A DNA stretch of 64,000 bases from Angelakisella sp. (GTDB lineage Bacteria > Bacillota > Clostridia > Oscillospirales > Ruminococcaceae), in the NCBI GenBank assembly GCA_020024555.1, contig JAHHTQ010000002.1, positions 42,473-106,472 of the forward strand, read 5' to 3'. A program made the position numbers and the translations under genes. Positions 44,959-54,351 of the stretch are shown here, piece by piece; positions within the stretch are counted from its first letter, which is position 1, and every line of letters begins with the position of its first letter. The notes beneath the pieces were generated by a model, which did not search any database, was not told the DNA's origin, and saw only the letters and a list, made by a program, of their open reading frames with translations.

Positions 44959-46213
44959 GAAAAAAATACATAATATTTTTTTTGTTTTGTGTTGTTCTGT
45001 TTTGTTTACATTATTTTGCGGTTGTACCATAAAAGATAAAAATATTACGGAAATTACCTTAATTCATTCTTGGGGAAGCACGGAAAGCGACCATATTGCT
45101 ATGCGTCAGATATATCAGGATTTTGAAAAAGCAAACCCTGATATACATTTAAACTTGGTGTCTTTACCGACAAATGACGCGCTTCTCAGAAAAGTGGAAG
45201 ATATGGTAATGGTAGGCGAAATTCCGGATATTGTTTTTCTTGCGGGCAAGGGCAGGGATTCGGTATATCAATATATGGTGGACTTTAATTATGCTCTTGA
45301 TATTATGCCGTCAATAATGGAAGATGAAACATTTTATAAAAATATTGCTCCTGCGAATTTAGACTATTGGACAACCGGTGAGCATAAACTCTTTACTGTT
45401 TCAGATGTTTTAATTTCTGGCGGAGGATATTGGTACAATAAGGATATTTTTGAGGCGGCGGGTATAGAAAGTTTGCCGAATACGTGGGAAGAATTTGAAA
45501 CCGTATGCAAAAAAATAGAGCATTGGGCAAGAGAAAAAAACAATGATGTAAGCGCTTTGCAACCGTCTACCGAAGGATTTTTGTATTTTGCAAGTCATAT
45601 TCTCGCGCAAAAAGGTATTATTAATACCAAAGAACAACTGGTGGTCGAAGATGATAAAATGAAGGAAACTCTATCCATACTCAAAGATATATATTCATAT
45701 TCACTCAATAACAGCAGCGCTTATAACTATCGTGACGAGACATCTTTATTTAATAGCGGAAAGCTTGGAATATACATAAACGGTGTTTGGGGAGCGGCGA
45801 TGATAAATGAAGATTTGAATGCGGAGTACGCGCTTTTGCCAAAAGAAAACAGTGGCAGTATTTGTTGCGAATCATCGGGTGTGGGGTATGTACTCGGAAA
45901 TACAGGTGATTCTGTGCGTCAAAATGCAAGTATCAGATTTTTAAAGTATATGTTGAGCCAAAATGTTCAAGAACGTATTTTGTTACAAACACAGCAAGTT
46001 CCTGCAAATCCTCAGATTGATATTAATAAATTTGGGGAGAAGATGCCACGGTTTTGTCAAGCTGTATCAACAGTAAAAAATGCGCAAACAAAAATAGAAA
46101 TACCCAGACAGCTATGGAGTAATCATCAAATATCTGTTTTCAGAGAAAATATAATTTCTGTTTTATCAAGAGAAATCAGTGATGAAAAGTTTATAGAAAT
46201 GCTTAAAAAATAA
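44936..46213 (+). CDS. Sugar-binding lipoprotein translated with the two-component system
   Basis: The ATG at 44936 is set by AAGGAG (44923-44928), which lies inside the response regulator gene. The 425-residue protein has a lipoprotein signal (basic start, hydrophobic core, lipobox LFCGC) and a family 1 extracellular solute-binding fold (LIHSWGSTES; GYWYNKDIFEAAGIESLPNTWEEFE, given here in parts GGYWYNKDIFEAAGI and LPNTWEEF). It has no permease genes directly after it; a terminator follows. Its overlap with the kinase/regulator pair suggests it acts as a periplasm-like co-sensor for the kinase, or shares the permeases encoded at 47907-49706. Confidence 0.9.
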   Translation: MQKKQKNKKKIHNIFFVLCCSVLFTLFCGCTIKDKNITEITLIHSWGSTESDHIAMRQIYQDFEKANPDIHLNLVSLPTNDALLRKVEDMVMVGEIPDIVFLAGKGRDSVYQYMVDFNYALDIMPSIMEDETFYKNIAPANLDYWTTGEHKLFTVSDVLISGGGYWYNKDIFEAAGIESLPNTWEEFETVCKKIEHWAREKNNDVSALQPSTEGFLYFASHILAQKGIINTKEQLVVEDDKMKETLSILKDIYSYSLNNSSAYNYRDETSLFNSGKLGIYINGVWGAAMINEDLNAEYALLPKENSGSICCESSGVGYVLGNTGDSVRQNASIRFLKYMLSQNVQERILLQTQQVPANPQIDINKFGEKMPRFCQAVSTVKNAQTKIEIPRQLWSNHQISVFRENIISVLSREISDEKFIEMLKK

Positions 46214-46215
46214 GT

Positions 46216-46260
46216 AAATCACTCTATTTTACCATTAAAGTAAATAGGGTGATTTTTTTT
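46216..46260 (+). terminator. Terminator closing the two-component/binding-protein operon
   Basis: AATCACTCTATTT pairs with AAATAGGGTGATT, followed by eight T. Confidence 0.92.
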
Positions 46261-46496
46261 GTTTTGATAATATACACAAGGTAGTATGTGTTAAAAACCA
46301 AATACTGTTTTTGTGCATTTTAACATAAATATTTCACAACAAAATGAAAATATTAGCTAAAAGTAAAAATATTCATACAAATGAGTCAAGGCAGTACATT
46401 TTTTTAGCGTCTGTTTTATATTACAATCTAGGAGAAGACAGGGGAAACAAATAAAAAACCCTGATGAAAGAAAAAATTTTTTAGGAGGAAGACACA

Positions 46497-47831
46497 ATGA
46501 AAAAATTAGTTGCGTTAATACTTGCCGCAAGTATGGCAATGGGAATGGTTGCTTGCGGTGGCAATACCACACCAACAGAAAGTGGTTCGCCAAATACTCA
46601 AAACACAAGCGCAGAGAGTAAAAATGAAGAGACAAAAGGCGAACAACAAGTACTTGAATTCTATCATGGATATTACCATGCCGAAAGCGAATGGCCGGCT
46701 GCAAAAGTAATGCGTGATATTTATGATGAATTTGCAAAACAACACGCTGACGGTCCGGTTGCATTTAAACCTATTCCTGTTGAAAAAAGAGACGAAATAG
46801 TAAGCGCAAAAGTAGCAGGCGGCAGTTTCCCTGATATAGTGGATATGGGTATAGCATTACCACAATCAGCTATAAGCCAAAAATTGATTTTGGACTTAAA
46901 ACCATACATAGACGCTAACAACCTAAAAGATGCAGTTGGTTTAAACTACACACAAAATAATATAGACGGCGCTATATACACAGTTCATGACCAAATAGAA
47001 ACACGAGGATTATGGGTAAATACAGAAGTTCTTAAAACAGCAGGCGTTTCAGTAGAAGACCTATCAACATGGAAAGGTTTTGTTGATAGTATGGCAAAAG
47101 TAACAGAGAAGAAAAACGGAAATTATGGTTATGCATCAGGACAAGGTTCACTAAAAATGCTATATGCTTACCTTGGAAGCACAGAAGACGGCCGTAAACT
47201 TCTAAGTTCAGAAATCAGCGCAGATGTTATTAACTCAGAAACATTTGCAAACGCTTTCAAAACTATTGCAAGAATGGACCAAGTAAACGGTTCTGAATAT
47301 GCTACACCTGACGTTGGTAACCTAATGGCAGACTTTAACCAAAACGGTAAAGTTGCAGTACTTTCAAATGGTGTTTGGAACGCATCGGGTATTGATGAAA
47401 AATTTGCAGAAGCAATCCAACCTATCATATTCCCTGAAAATGTTTCAATGGCAACTGCCGGTACAGGTCTGACTGTTGCGGCTAATATGAGCAAAGAAAA
47501 AACAGATTTGGCTTTGGAATTTATTAAATATATGACAAGCGAAGAAGTACAAACAAAGATATTCCTAGGTGTTCAGGCAAACCCATGCAACACAACGCTT
47601 GATTTGAATGCTCTTGCAGAACAAAGCGGTGACCCAATCGTTAAAAAATTGGCTCTTGCTTGCTCACTATGCAACAAAGCGCAAACAGTAGTCAGTGACG
47701 TATCATATAAATGGGGCGCAGATGTAGGTAACGCTATAACTAACGCTCTAATGGAATGCGCAAACGCAAACACAAATATAGACGCACGTTTTGAACAACT
47801 ACAAAAAGAATTGACAGCACTAATCGGTTAA
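46497..47831 (+). CDS. ABC transporter sugar-binding lipoprotein
   Basis: This 444-residue protein has a lipoprotein signal with lipobox MVACGG (Cys20), a short Ser/Thr/Glu-rich tether, and a family 1 solute-binding fold. A strong GGAGGAAG site precedes the ATG. It is followed by two permeases, the fucosidase and an oxidoreductase, so it is the main receptor of the importer, probably for a fucosylated oligosaccharide. The ATPase is not encoded here; importers of this family often share a common MsmK-type ATPase. The codon bias is slightly different from the first binding protein, fitting high expression. Confidence 0.92.
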   Translation: MKKLVALILAASMAMGMVACGGNTTPTESGSPNTQNTSAESKNEETKGEQQVLEFYHGYYHAESEWPAAKVMRDIYDEFAKQHADGPVAFKPIPVEKRDEIVSAKVAGGSFPDIVDMGIALPQSAISQKLILDLKPYIDANNLKDAVGLNYTQNNIDGAIYTVHDQIETRGLWVNTEVLKTAGVSVEDLSTWKGFVDSMAKVTEKKNGNYGYASGQGSLKMLYAYLGSTEDGRKLLSSEISADVINSETFANAFKTIARMDQVNGSEYATPDVGNLMADFNQNGKVAVLSNGVWNASGIDEKFAEAIQPIIFPENVSMATAGTGLTVAANMSKEKTDLALEFIKYMTSEEVQTKIFLGVQANPCNTTLDLNALAEQSGDPIVKKLALACSLCNKAQTVVSDVSYKWGADVGNAITNALMECANANTNIDARFEQLQKELTALIG

Positions 47832-47854
47832 TATTTAGAAGTAACTGCATTTTA

Positions 47855-47892
47855 AGAGGAGGAGGAGGAATTTCCCCTTCCTCCTTTTTTTC
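47855..47892 (+). other. Intercistronic hairpin between binding protein and permease genes
   Basis: GGAGGAA pairs with TTCCTCC around a short loop, then seven T. Because it lies inside an apparent operon, it probably works as a partial terminator that lowers permease expression compared with the binding protein, a common arrangement for ABC importers. Confidence 0.75.
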
Positions 47893-47906
47893 CAAGGAGG
47901 TTAAAA

Positions 47907-48854
47907 ATGACAACAGTAAAACAAAAAAATCATACTACTGTAAGTAAACAAGAATGGAGACGCAGAGGATTTATTATTGCCTTTTTAGCTCCTACGTTAT
48001 TGGCATTTTGCATATTTTACCTTTATCCTTTGCTGACAGTATTTTTCACTTCTTTTTGTAAATGGGACTATACAAACATTACTAATCCTCAGTTTTGGGG
48101 TTTCGCCGATATGTTTAATAATTATAAATATATCTTTACAACATATCCGTATTTTTGGGAGGCGCTACTCAATTCAACATTTTGGGCGCTACTTGGTATA
48201 TTCTTTCAAATTCCTCTTGCAACTATTATAGCTCTTGCTTTTTCAAGAAAAATAAAAGGAATAAAACTTATAAGAAATATATACATTATTCCTTGTATGA
48301 TTTCTTCTGCCGCTTTGGGTATGATTTTCCTACAACTATACAGTCCTCTATATGGTATAATCAATCCTATTATTCAAATTTTCAATCCTGAATTTTCGGG
48401 AAATATTCTATTGCAAAAAGGCACTGCTTTTTGGGCAATGACAGGCGCGTATATATTCTTTACAGGTACAACAACTCTTATGATTTTGGGTAACATAATG
48501 GCTGTTCCGGAGGAAATTCGGGAAGCTGCAATGCTTGATGGCGCAAGCGGACTGAAACAAGACTTTTTAATTACAATTCCAATGATTAAAAACACACTTA
48601 AAACAGTATCAATTTTGGCGGCAACTTCCGGTTTTCTACTATATAATGAAGTATTTTTCCTAACAAGAGGTGCGGCAGGCACATACAGTATCAGTTATGT
48701 TATTCGTGAACTTGCAATCAACAGTCCGAGGTCTCAATTCGGACGTGCAAATACAGTGGCATTTATACAAATTATAGCAGGTATGCTGATTATTCTGTTT
48801 GTAAATGTTGTCTATGAAATTCCGTCTCTATGCAAAAAACTAAGGAGGAACTAA
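47907..48854 (+). CDS. Sugar ABC transporter permease (MalF/UgpA type)
   Basis: This 315-residue protein has six membrane segments and the EAA loop near residue 208 (IREAAMLDGASGLKQDFLI), which contacts the ATPase. AAGGAGG lies before the ATG. It pairs with the next permease to form the transmembrane channel. It ends three bases before the second permease start. Confidence 0.92.
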   Translation: MTTVKQKNHTTVSKQEWRRRGFIIAFLAPTLLAFCIFYLYPLLTVFFTSFCKWDYTNITNPQFWGFADMFNNYKYIFTTYPYFWEALLNSTFWALLGIFFQIPLATIIALAFSRKIKGIKLIRNIYIIPCMISSAALGMIFLQLYSPLYGIINPIIQIFNPEFSGNILLQKGTAFWAMTGAYIFFTGTTTLMILGNIMAVPEEIREAAMLDGASGLKQDFLITIPMIKNTLKTVSILAATSGFLLYNEVFFLTRGAAGTYSISYVIRELAINSPRSQFGRANTVAFIQIIAGMLIILFVNVVYEIPSLCKKLRRN

Positions 48855-48857
48855 TAT

Positions 48858-49706
48858 ATGAAAACAAAATTCAAAAATCTTAATCAGTTGCCTATCGGTA
48901 CACGTATTGTCACAATAATTTCGCTTATATGGGCATCAATAGTTTCTCTTACTCCGATAGTTTGGCTATTTATTTCCAGTTTGAAAAAAGATCCTTTGGC
49001 TCGTCCGGGTTTTCAACTTCCGGAGTCTATCTATCTTGAAGGTTATATATCAACATTTCGTGATTTAAATGTTATGCAGTATTTCGGCAACAGTATGTTT
49101 ATTTCCATTGTATCTGTTGTTATCAGTATTGTTATGATTTCAATGTCTGCTTATGTTGTGGCAAGAATGGAATTTTGGGGCAAAAAATTAGTTAATCTAA
49201 TGCTTGCCACAACACTGTTTATTCCCGCAACAGCTCTTACATATCCTGTATATAACTTAATAAATCGCCTTGGGATATATAATACACGAACAGCTCTTAT
49301 TCTTATTTATGCGTGCAGTGGTATAGCTGTAAGTTTCTTTGTAATAAAGAACTATTATGAGCATGTTCCAAAAGAGCTTGAAGATGCGGCTCGAATAGAT
49401 GGTTGCGGATATATGCAAACTTTTTGGCATATCATTTTCCCTGTTGCCCGCCCCGGTATAATGACAGCGGCAGTTCTTGCATTTCTAAATAACTGGAATG
49501 AATACTACTGGGCATCGCTTGTTATAATTGACAGAGAAAAGTTGACCGTTCCCGCGCTATTATCAACATTTACAACATCATTCCGTACGAATTATAACGG
49601 TTTGTTTTCGGCAATGGTGATTATTATTCTTCCTCCTATTTTACTATATTGCATATTTAATAAATTTTTCATTGAGGCACTGTCAGGCGGTGCTGTGAAA
49701 GGATAA
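48858..49706 (+). CDS. Sugar ABC transporter permease (MalG/UgpE type)
   Basis: This 282-residue protein has six membrane segments and the EAA-type loop ELEDAARIDGCGYMQTFWHI near residue 180. AAGGAGGAA, inside the end of the previous gene, is its ribosome binding site. It forms a heterodimer with the 47907-48854 product. The next gene, the fucosidase, starts 6 bases later. Confidence 0.92.
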   Translation: MKTKFKNLNQLPIGTRIVTIISLIWASIVSLTPIVWLFISSLKKDPLARPGFQLPESIYLEGYISTFRDLNVMQYFGNSMFISIVSVVISIVMISMSAYVVARMEFWGKKLVNLMLATTLFIPATALTYPVYNLINRLGIYNTRTALILIYACSGIAVSFFVIKNYYEHVPKELEDAARIDGCGYMQTFWHIIFPVARPGIMTAAVLAFLNNWNEYYWASLVIIDREKLTVPALLSTFTTSFRTNYNGLFSAMVIIILPPILLYCIFNKFFIEALSGGAVKG

Positions 49707-49712
49707 CAGCTT

Positions 49713-51023
49713 ATGAATACTAATTTACAAGAAAGAGCAAAACGTGTTGAATGGTATATGAATGACCGCTTTGGTATGTTTATTCACTGGGGACTTTACT
49801 CAATAGTGGGTAGAGGCGAATGGGTTATGAGCACCGAGAAAATCCCCCTTGAAAAATATACTCCATACGCAGATGAGTTTAACCCTATTCACTATGACCC
49901 AAAAAAATGGGCAAAAATGGCAAAAGATGCGGGAATGAAATATGTGGTTTTAACCGCAAAACATCATGACGGATTTTGCTTGTTTGACTCAAAATTAACT
50001 GATTATACAAGTATGACATCTTGTGGCAGAGACCTTGTTCGTGAGTTCGTGGACGCAGTAAGAGGAGAAGGACTAAAAGTAGGATTATATTATTCGCTAC
50101 TGGATTGGCATCACCCCGACTATCCTAAATATGATGACTTAAATCACCCTATGCGTGGAAATGAAGCATTTAAAGATGAGGTTATCGACTTTGATAATTA
50201 TCTAAAATATATGCACGGGCAAATAGAAGAGCTTGTAACAAACTACGGTAAAATAGATATTTTATGGTTTGATTATTCTTATGAAAATTTGCGTGGCGAA
50301 GCATGGAAAGCGACCGAACTTGTAAGAATGGTTCGTAAACATCAACCTGATGTTATTATTGATAATCGTTTGGAAACAAGCGGAGAAGGCTTTGGCAGCA
50401 TTGTCAATGAAATTCCCGAAGAATTTTGCGGGGATTTTGCAAGCCCCGAGCAAATAATTCCACCGGAAGGAATAAGAAATGTTTTGGGTCAACCTGTACC
50501 ATGGGAACTATGTACTACCATTAATAATAACTGGGGATACAATCCGTCGGATTTATTATATAAGCCATCGGCTCTTTTAATCCGCAAATTAGTCGAATGT
50601 GTGAGCAAGGGCGGAAATATGATTTTGAATATCGGCCCTAACGGACTTGGAAGCGTTGATGAAAAAAGCTGTAAAGTTTTGGAAGATATGGGACATTGGC
50701 TAGACAAAAACGGTCAAAGTATATATGGCTGCAATAATGCAAATCGTCCAAAACCGGAATGGGGCTGGTATACTCAAAATGGCAAAAAGCTATACGCTCA
50801 TGTGTTGGAAGCGCCTATCGGGCCTCTTGCGCTTACAGGTATTAGTAAAGATGAGATAAAATCTATTCGCCGTTTGGCTGACGGTGTGGAAATGAAGCAA
50901 GGCGATAGTTGGATTACAAAATCTTATGAGCATATTCCGTTTGTAAGTTTTGGCGACTTGCCACATTTCAGTTATCCACTGCCTGACCCTGTGGATACGG
51001 TTATCGAAATCACTTTAAAATAA
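49713..51023 (+). CDS. Alpha-L-fucosidase, GH29, cytoplasmic
   Basis: This 436-residue protein has no signal peptide. GH29 features: RFGMFIHWGLYS near the start, YVVLTAKHHDGFCLFDS (substrate-binding histidines), WHHPDYP, and the nucleophile aspartate in ILWFDYSYE (about residue 190). The general acid glutamate of GH29 is variable and cannot be placed with certainty. It removes alpha-linked L-fucose with retention. Because it is cytoplasmic and translated with the importer genes, intact fucosylated saccharides are probably imported first, then cut inside. Confidence 0.93.
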   Translation: MNTNLQERAKRVEWYMNDRFGMFIHWGLYSIVGRGEWVMSTEKIPLEKYTPYADEFNPIHYDPKKWAKMAKDAGMKYVVLTAKHHDGFCLFDSKLTDYTSMTSCGRDLVREFVDAVRGEGLKVGLYYSLLDWHHPDYPKYDDLNHPMRGNEAFKDEVIDFDNYLKYMHGQIEELVTNYGKIDILWFDYSYENLRGEAWKATELVRMVRKHQPDVIIDNRLETSGEGFGSIVNEIPEEFCGDFASPEQIIPPEGIRNVLGQPVPWELCTTINNNWGYNPSDLLYKPSALLIRKLVECVSKGGNMILNIGPNGLGSVDEKSCKVLEDMGHWLDKNGQSIYGCNNANRPKPEWGWYTQNGKKLYAHVLEAPIGPLALTGISKDEIKSIRRLADGVEMKQGDSWITKSYEHIPFVSFGDLPHFSYPLPDPVDTVIEITLK

Positions 51024-51053
51024 TACTATTTAATCCAATTAAGGAGTGATTAT

Positions 51054-52313
51054 ATGAAACAAATTACTGCAATTTTATTGGGGGCGGGACAACGTGGCGA
51101 AATATACGCAAACTATGGACTTGCTTTCCCTAACGAACTTAAAATGGTAGGAGTTGCAGAGCCTCGTGCCGACCGCAGAGAGCTTTTTGCAAAAGAACAC
51201 AATATACCAAACCAAAATGCTGTTGCCGATTGGAAAGAACTTTTGGACAGAGATAAATTTGCCGATTGCGTATTTGTATGTACACAGGACAGAATGCACT
51301 TTGAACCTGTTATGTTGGCTTTGGAAAAAGGTTATGACGTATTGTGCGAAAAACCTATGAGTTATGACCGTAACGAGCTTATACAAATGGGAGAAATGGC
51401 AAAAAAACAAGGCAGACTACTAAGTATATGTCATGTTTTGCGTTATTCGCCATTCTTTGTAAAACTAAAAGAACTAATAGAAAACGGTACAGTTGGACAG
51501 TTAATCAATATACAGCATATTGAAAGCGTTGGATATTGGCACATGGCGCACAGCTTTGTGCGAGGCAACTGGAATAAAAAAGATGAGAGCTGTCCGATGA
51601 TTTTGGCAAAATGCTGTCATGATATGGATATACTTACATGGCTTGCCGGCAGTAAATGCACACGTGTTTCAAGTTTTGGTGAACTAAGCCATTTTAACCG
51701 AGAGCATAGACCCAGCGACGCTCCCGAACGTTGTTTGGACGGTTGCCCGCATCGTGATACCTGCCCATACTATGCGCCGAGATTTTATCTTGAACACCCA
51801 AAAGCGATAGCAGACGGATTTAGAAAAGTTGTAAGCTTTGATACATCTAATGAAGCAGTACTGAAAGAACTTCAAACCAGTCCTTATGGACGTTGCGTAT
51901 ATGCGTGCGATAATGATGTAGTGGATAATCAGCTTGTTAATATAGAGTATGAAAATGGCGTTCGAGCAAGTCTTATGATGACTGCTTTTACAGAAGAATG
52001 TGAAAGAATAATTAATATTATGGGTAGCACAGGTCAAATAAAAGGGCATATGGAAACAAATACAATAGAAATATTTGACTTTGCAAGCGGAAATAAGGAT
52101 ATAATAAAAGTACATACACCGTCAGGTGGTTCGCACAGTGGCAGTGATGTATCAATGATGCGTGAATTTGTTGAATTGGTTGCGAATGGCGCAACGGACA
52201 GTAAAACAGGCGCAAGAGCGTCAGTTGAAAGTCATCTTGCAACGCTTGCTGCCGAAGAAAGTCGCCTACAAGGCGGTATGCCAATCAATATAAAGGAATG
52301 GACAGAAAAATAG
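51054..52313 (+). CDS. Gfo/Idh/MocA family oxidoreductase
   Basis: This 419-residue protein has an N-terminal Rossmann domain (LLGAGQRGEIYANYG; CEKPMSYDRNEL with the conserved EKP lysine) and a C-terminal alpha/beta domain. It carries a cysteine cluster in the middle (CLDGCPHRDTCPYYA, about residues 225-240; plus CVYACDND later), seen in a subset of this family, perhaps binding metal. Family members oxidise or epimerise sugars with bound NAD(P). In this operon it may act on fucose, another released sugar, or an unusual glycoside; the reaction is unknown. A terminator follows. Confidence 0.9.
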   Translation: MKQITAILLGAGQRGEIYANYGLAFPNELKMVGVAEPRADRRELFAKEHNIPNQNAVADWKELLDRDKFADCVFVCTQDRMHFEPVMLALEKGYDVLCEKPMSYDRNELIQMGEMAKKQGRLLSICHVLRYSPFFVKLKELIENGTVGQLINIQHIESVGYWHMAHSFVRGNWNKKDESCPMILAKCCHDMDILTWLAGSKCTRVSSFGELSHFNREHRPSDAPERCLDGCPHRDTCPYYAPRFYLEHPKAIADGFRKVVSFDTSNEAVLKELQTSPYGRCVYACDNDVVDNQLVNIEYENGVRASLMMTAFTEECERIINIMGSTGQIKGHMETNTIEIFDFASGNKDIIKVHTPSGGSHSGSDVSMMREFVELVANGATDSKTGARASVESHLATLAAEESRLQGGMPINIKEWTEK

Positions 52314-52365
52314 TTTTTAATAAAGCATTATTCAATTAAATTGTAAATATTCATTTTTTCTTCTC

Positions 52366-52405
52366 AAAAACACATTTGCGATAGCTTTTCGCAGATGTGT
52401 TTTTA
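52366..52405 (+). terminator. Terminator of the fucoside import/hydrolysis operon
   Basis: AAAACACATTTGCG pairs with CGCAGATGTGTTTT, followed by TTTT. Confidence 0.9.
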
Positions 52406-52432
52406 TATTGTATTTAGTATAAAATATAATAT

Positions 52433-52469
52433 AAAAAAGGCTAACGTGGTTTAAATCACATTAGCCTTA
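52433..52469 (-). terminator. Terminator of brnQ
   Basis: AAGGCTAACGTG and CACATTAGCCTT arms with T-run on the minus strand. Confidence 0.9.
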
Positions 52470-52498
52470 TAGTATTGAATTTCTATGATAAATTTATT

Positions 52499-53845
52499 TT
52501 ATTCAAAGTCAACATTTTGCGGTTGCTCTTTATATTCAGAAACAGCTGTTGGTTTAAATTTTGCAAGAACCAAGCTCAAAACAACCATAACAAGCGCAAC
52601 CAATACCCAACCCATACCAGCCGAATAGAATGGCAGGAAACTTAAAGCATCGCTTAAAAATCCCAATCCTGCAACATCTTTAAGTGAATATATTATACTA
52701 ACTATACTAACAGTAAATACAGTTAAAGGATAGATGAATTTATTGTTTTGCAGCCATTTGTCAAATAAACCAAGCAGTATCAGTACTATTGCGGTTGGAT
52801 AAATTGCGTTTAGGACAGGAACAGATATACTTAGTATAGTATTCAGACCTTGATTACATATTGCAAATGAAAATGTTACGATGATATATACCCAATGACG
52901 ATATTTTAATTTAGTTGTCAGTGTAGAGAAATATTGTGAGATAGATGTGATTAATCCAACACAAGTTGTCAGACAAGCAAGAGTGAATATTGTTGCAAGT
53001 ACGATTGCGCCAACATTACCGAACAGTTGGTCAACTATACAGCGAAGTGTCCAAGCGCCGTTTCCCTGTATTTCATAAACAGCAGAGCTTTGCATTCCCA
53101 TAAATGACAGTGCCGCATATATCAAAGTAAGTATAGAACCGGCGATTATACCTGCATAGACAGTATAGTGCATAACGTCTTTTTTCTCTTTTACTTTTAG
53201 GGAATTAAGCGTAGTAACAATAACAAGTCCAAAGTTTAAAGCTGCGATTGCGTCCATAGTGTTGTAACCTTCAAGGAAACCTGTTACAAAAGCAGTATTT
53301 TGATATGCACCCTGCGCCGGCGCAACCTCTGTTTTACCGCCTATCAAGAAACTGAAAAACAGAAAAACCATAAGTATTAATAGGCTTGGTGTCAATACTC
53401 TGCCTACCCTGTCAAGTAGTTTGTTCGGATTTAGCGCAAGCCAACCGGCTATTAGGAAAAATATAAGTGAATATAGCAGCATATACATACCAAAAGATGA
53501 ATCAGCCGGAAGATATGGCGCGATTGCCATTTCGAATGGAACAGATGCCGCTCTTGGAATACCAAGTCCGGGTCCGATTGACAGATATATAAGTATTGTA
53601 AAAACAAATGCAAATTGTTTATTTACTTTTCCGGATAGTTTATCAAGTCCGTTGCATTTTGCGATTACTATTACACCCAATACCGGAAGTACCACAGCGG
53701 TGATAAGGAAACCCAGTAATGCAAACAGCGTATTTTCACCTGCATTTTGTCCCAAAAATGGTGGAAAAATCAAATTGCCCGCACCAAAAAACAGCGAAAA
53801 TAACATAAAGCTTACCAACATCATTTTTCTTTTACTCAATTTCAT
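52499..53845 (-). CDS. brnQ: Branched-chain amino acid carrier (LIVCS family)
   Basis: This 448-residue protein has twelve membrane helices. The N-terminal FGAGNLIFPPFLGQNAG segment and GIPRAASVPFEM are hallmark motifs of BrnQ-type Na+/H+ symporters for Leu, Ile and Val. It starts at an ATG behind TAGGAGG. A T-box leader with an ATC (Ile) specifier and a consensus promoter precede it, so uptake rises when tRNA-Ile is uncharged. Confidence 0.95.
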   Translation of the reverse strand: MKLSKRKMMLVSFMLFSLFFGAGNLIFPPFLGQNAGENTLFALLGFLITAVVLPVLGVIVIAKCNGLDKLSGKVNKQFAFVFTILIYLSIGPGLGIPRAASVPFEMAIAPYLPADSSFGMYMLLYSLIFFLIAGWLALNPNKLLDRVGRVLTPSLLILMVFLFFSFLIGGKTEVAPAQGAYQNTAFVTGFLEGYNTMDAIAALNFGLVIVTTLNSLKVKEKKDVMHYTVYAGIIAGSILTLIYAALSFMGMQSSAVYEIQGNGAWTLRCIVDQLFGNVGAIVLATIFTLACLTTCVGLITSISQYFSTLTTKLKYRHWVYIIVTFSFAICNQGLNTILSISVPVLNAIYPTAIVLILLGLFDKWLQNNKFIYPLTVFTVSIVSIIYSLKDVAGLGFLSDALSFLPFYSAGMGWVLVALVMVVLSLVLAKFKPTAVSEYKEQPQNVDFE

Positions 53846-53915
53846 AAAAGTTCCTCCTAATTTATTCTGAACGTTTTGTCAGTGTGTTGGCACGACACTT
53901 GTCTTAAAAAATGGC

Positions 53916-54200
53916 AACAAAAAAATCGCCCTTTAACTTAATAAAGGACGATTATAAACCGCGGTACCACCTTAATTCCGAATTTATTTAAAAAATTCGG
54001 CACTTACTTGTATCCAACAATACAACGCACCTATAACGTGGCTTGACTCCGACTCACCTACTAAAATTCAGTTCGCTTCTCATGGATGATTTCATCAAAT
54101 GGTACATCTGACAGTTCACACCAACCACTGTCTCTCTGAAAGGATATATCCAAAGATTACTTGTTCCAGTCTAAGAATTTATGTTAGTTTCTATTGACAC
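53916..54200 (-). promoter_or_regulatory. T-box riboswitch (isoleucine specifier) upstream of brnQ
   Basis: On the minus strand the canonical AAGGTGGTACCGCGG is complete (complement of 53959-53973). Stem I carries AGAGAGACAGTGGTTGGTG and the loop-E pair AGTA...GAA followed by specifier ATC (complement of 54088-54090). The terminator has arms ATCGTCCTTTA and TAAAGGGCGAT followed by TTTTTT. Confidence 0.93.
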
Positions 54201-54204
54201 CGTC

Positions 54205-54233
54205 ATTATATCACTATATAATTAACTTGTCAA
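54205..54233 (-). promoter_or_regulatory. Sigma-A promoter of the brnQ leader
   Basis: On the minus strand, perfect TTGACA (54233-54228) and perfect TATAAT (54210-54205) are 17 bases apart. Confidence 0.88.
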
Positions 54234-54351
54234 TAATAAAACAAAATTTTTTTTACTTTTTATAGCTCAGTTTTTAATGTTATTATTACAGAATGTAAGT
54301 AAAAGTAAAAAATAAGTAATAATCTATATATTTTTAAAAGGAGGTTATTTT

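Noticed and set aside
52499..54233. Leucine or valine specificity for the brnQ T-box
   Set aside because: The codon following the loop-E GAA reads ATC (Ile); the other branched-chain codons are not in the specifier position.
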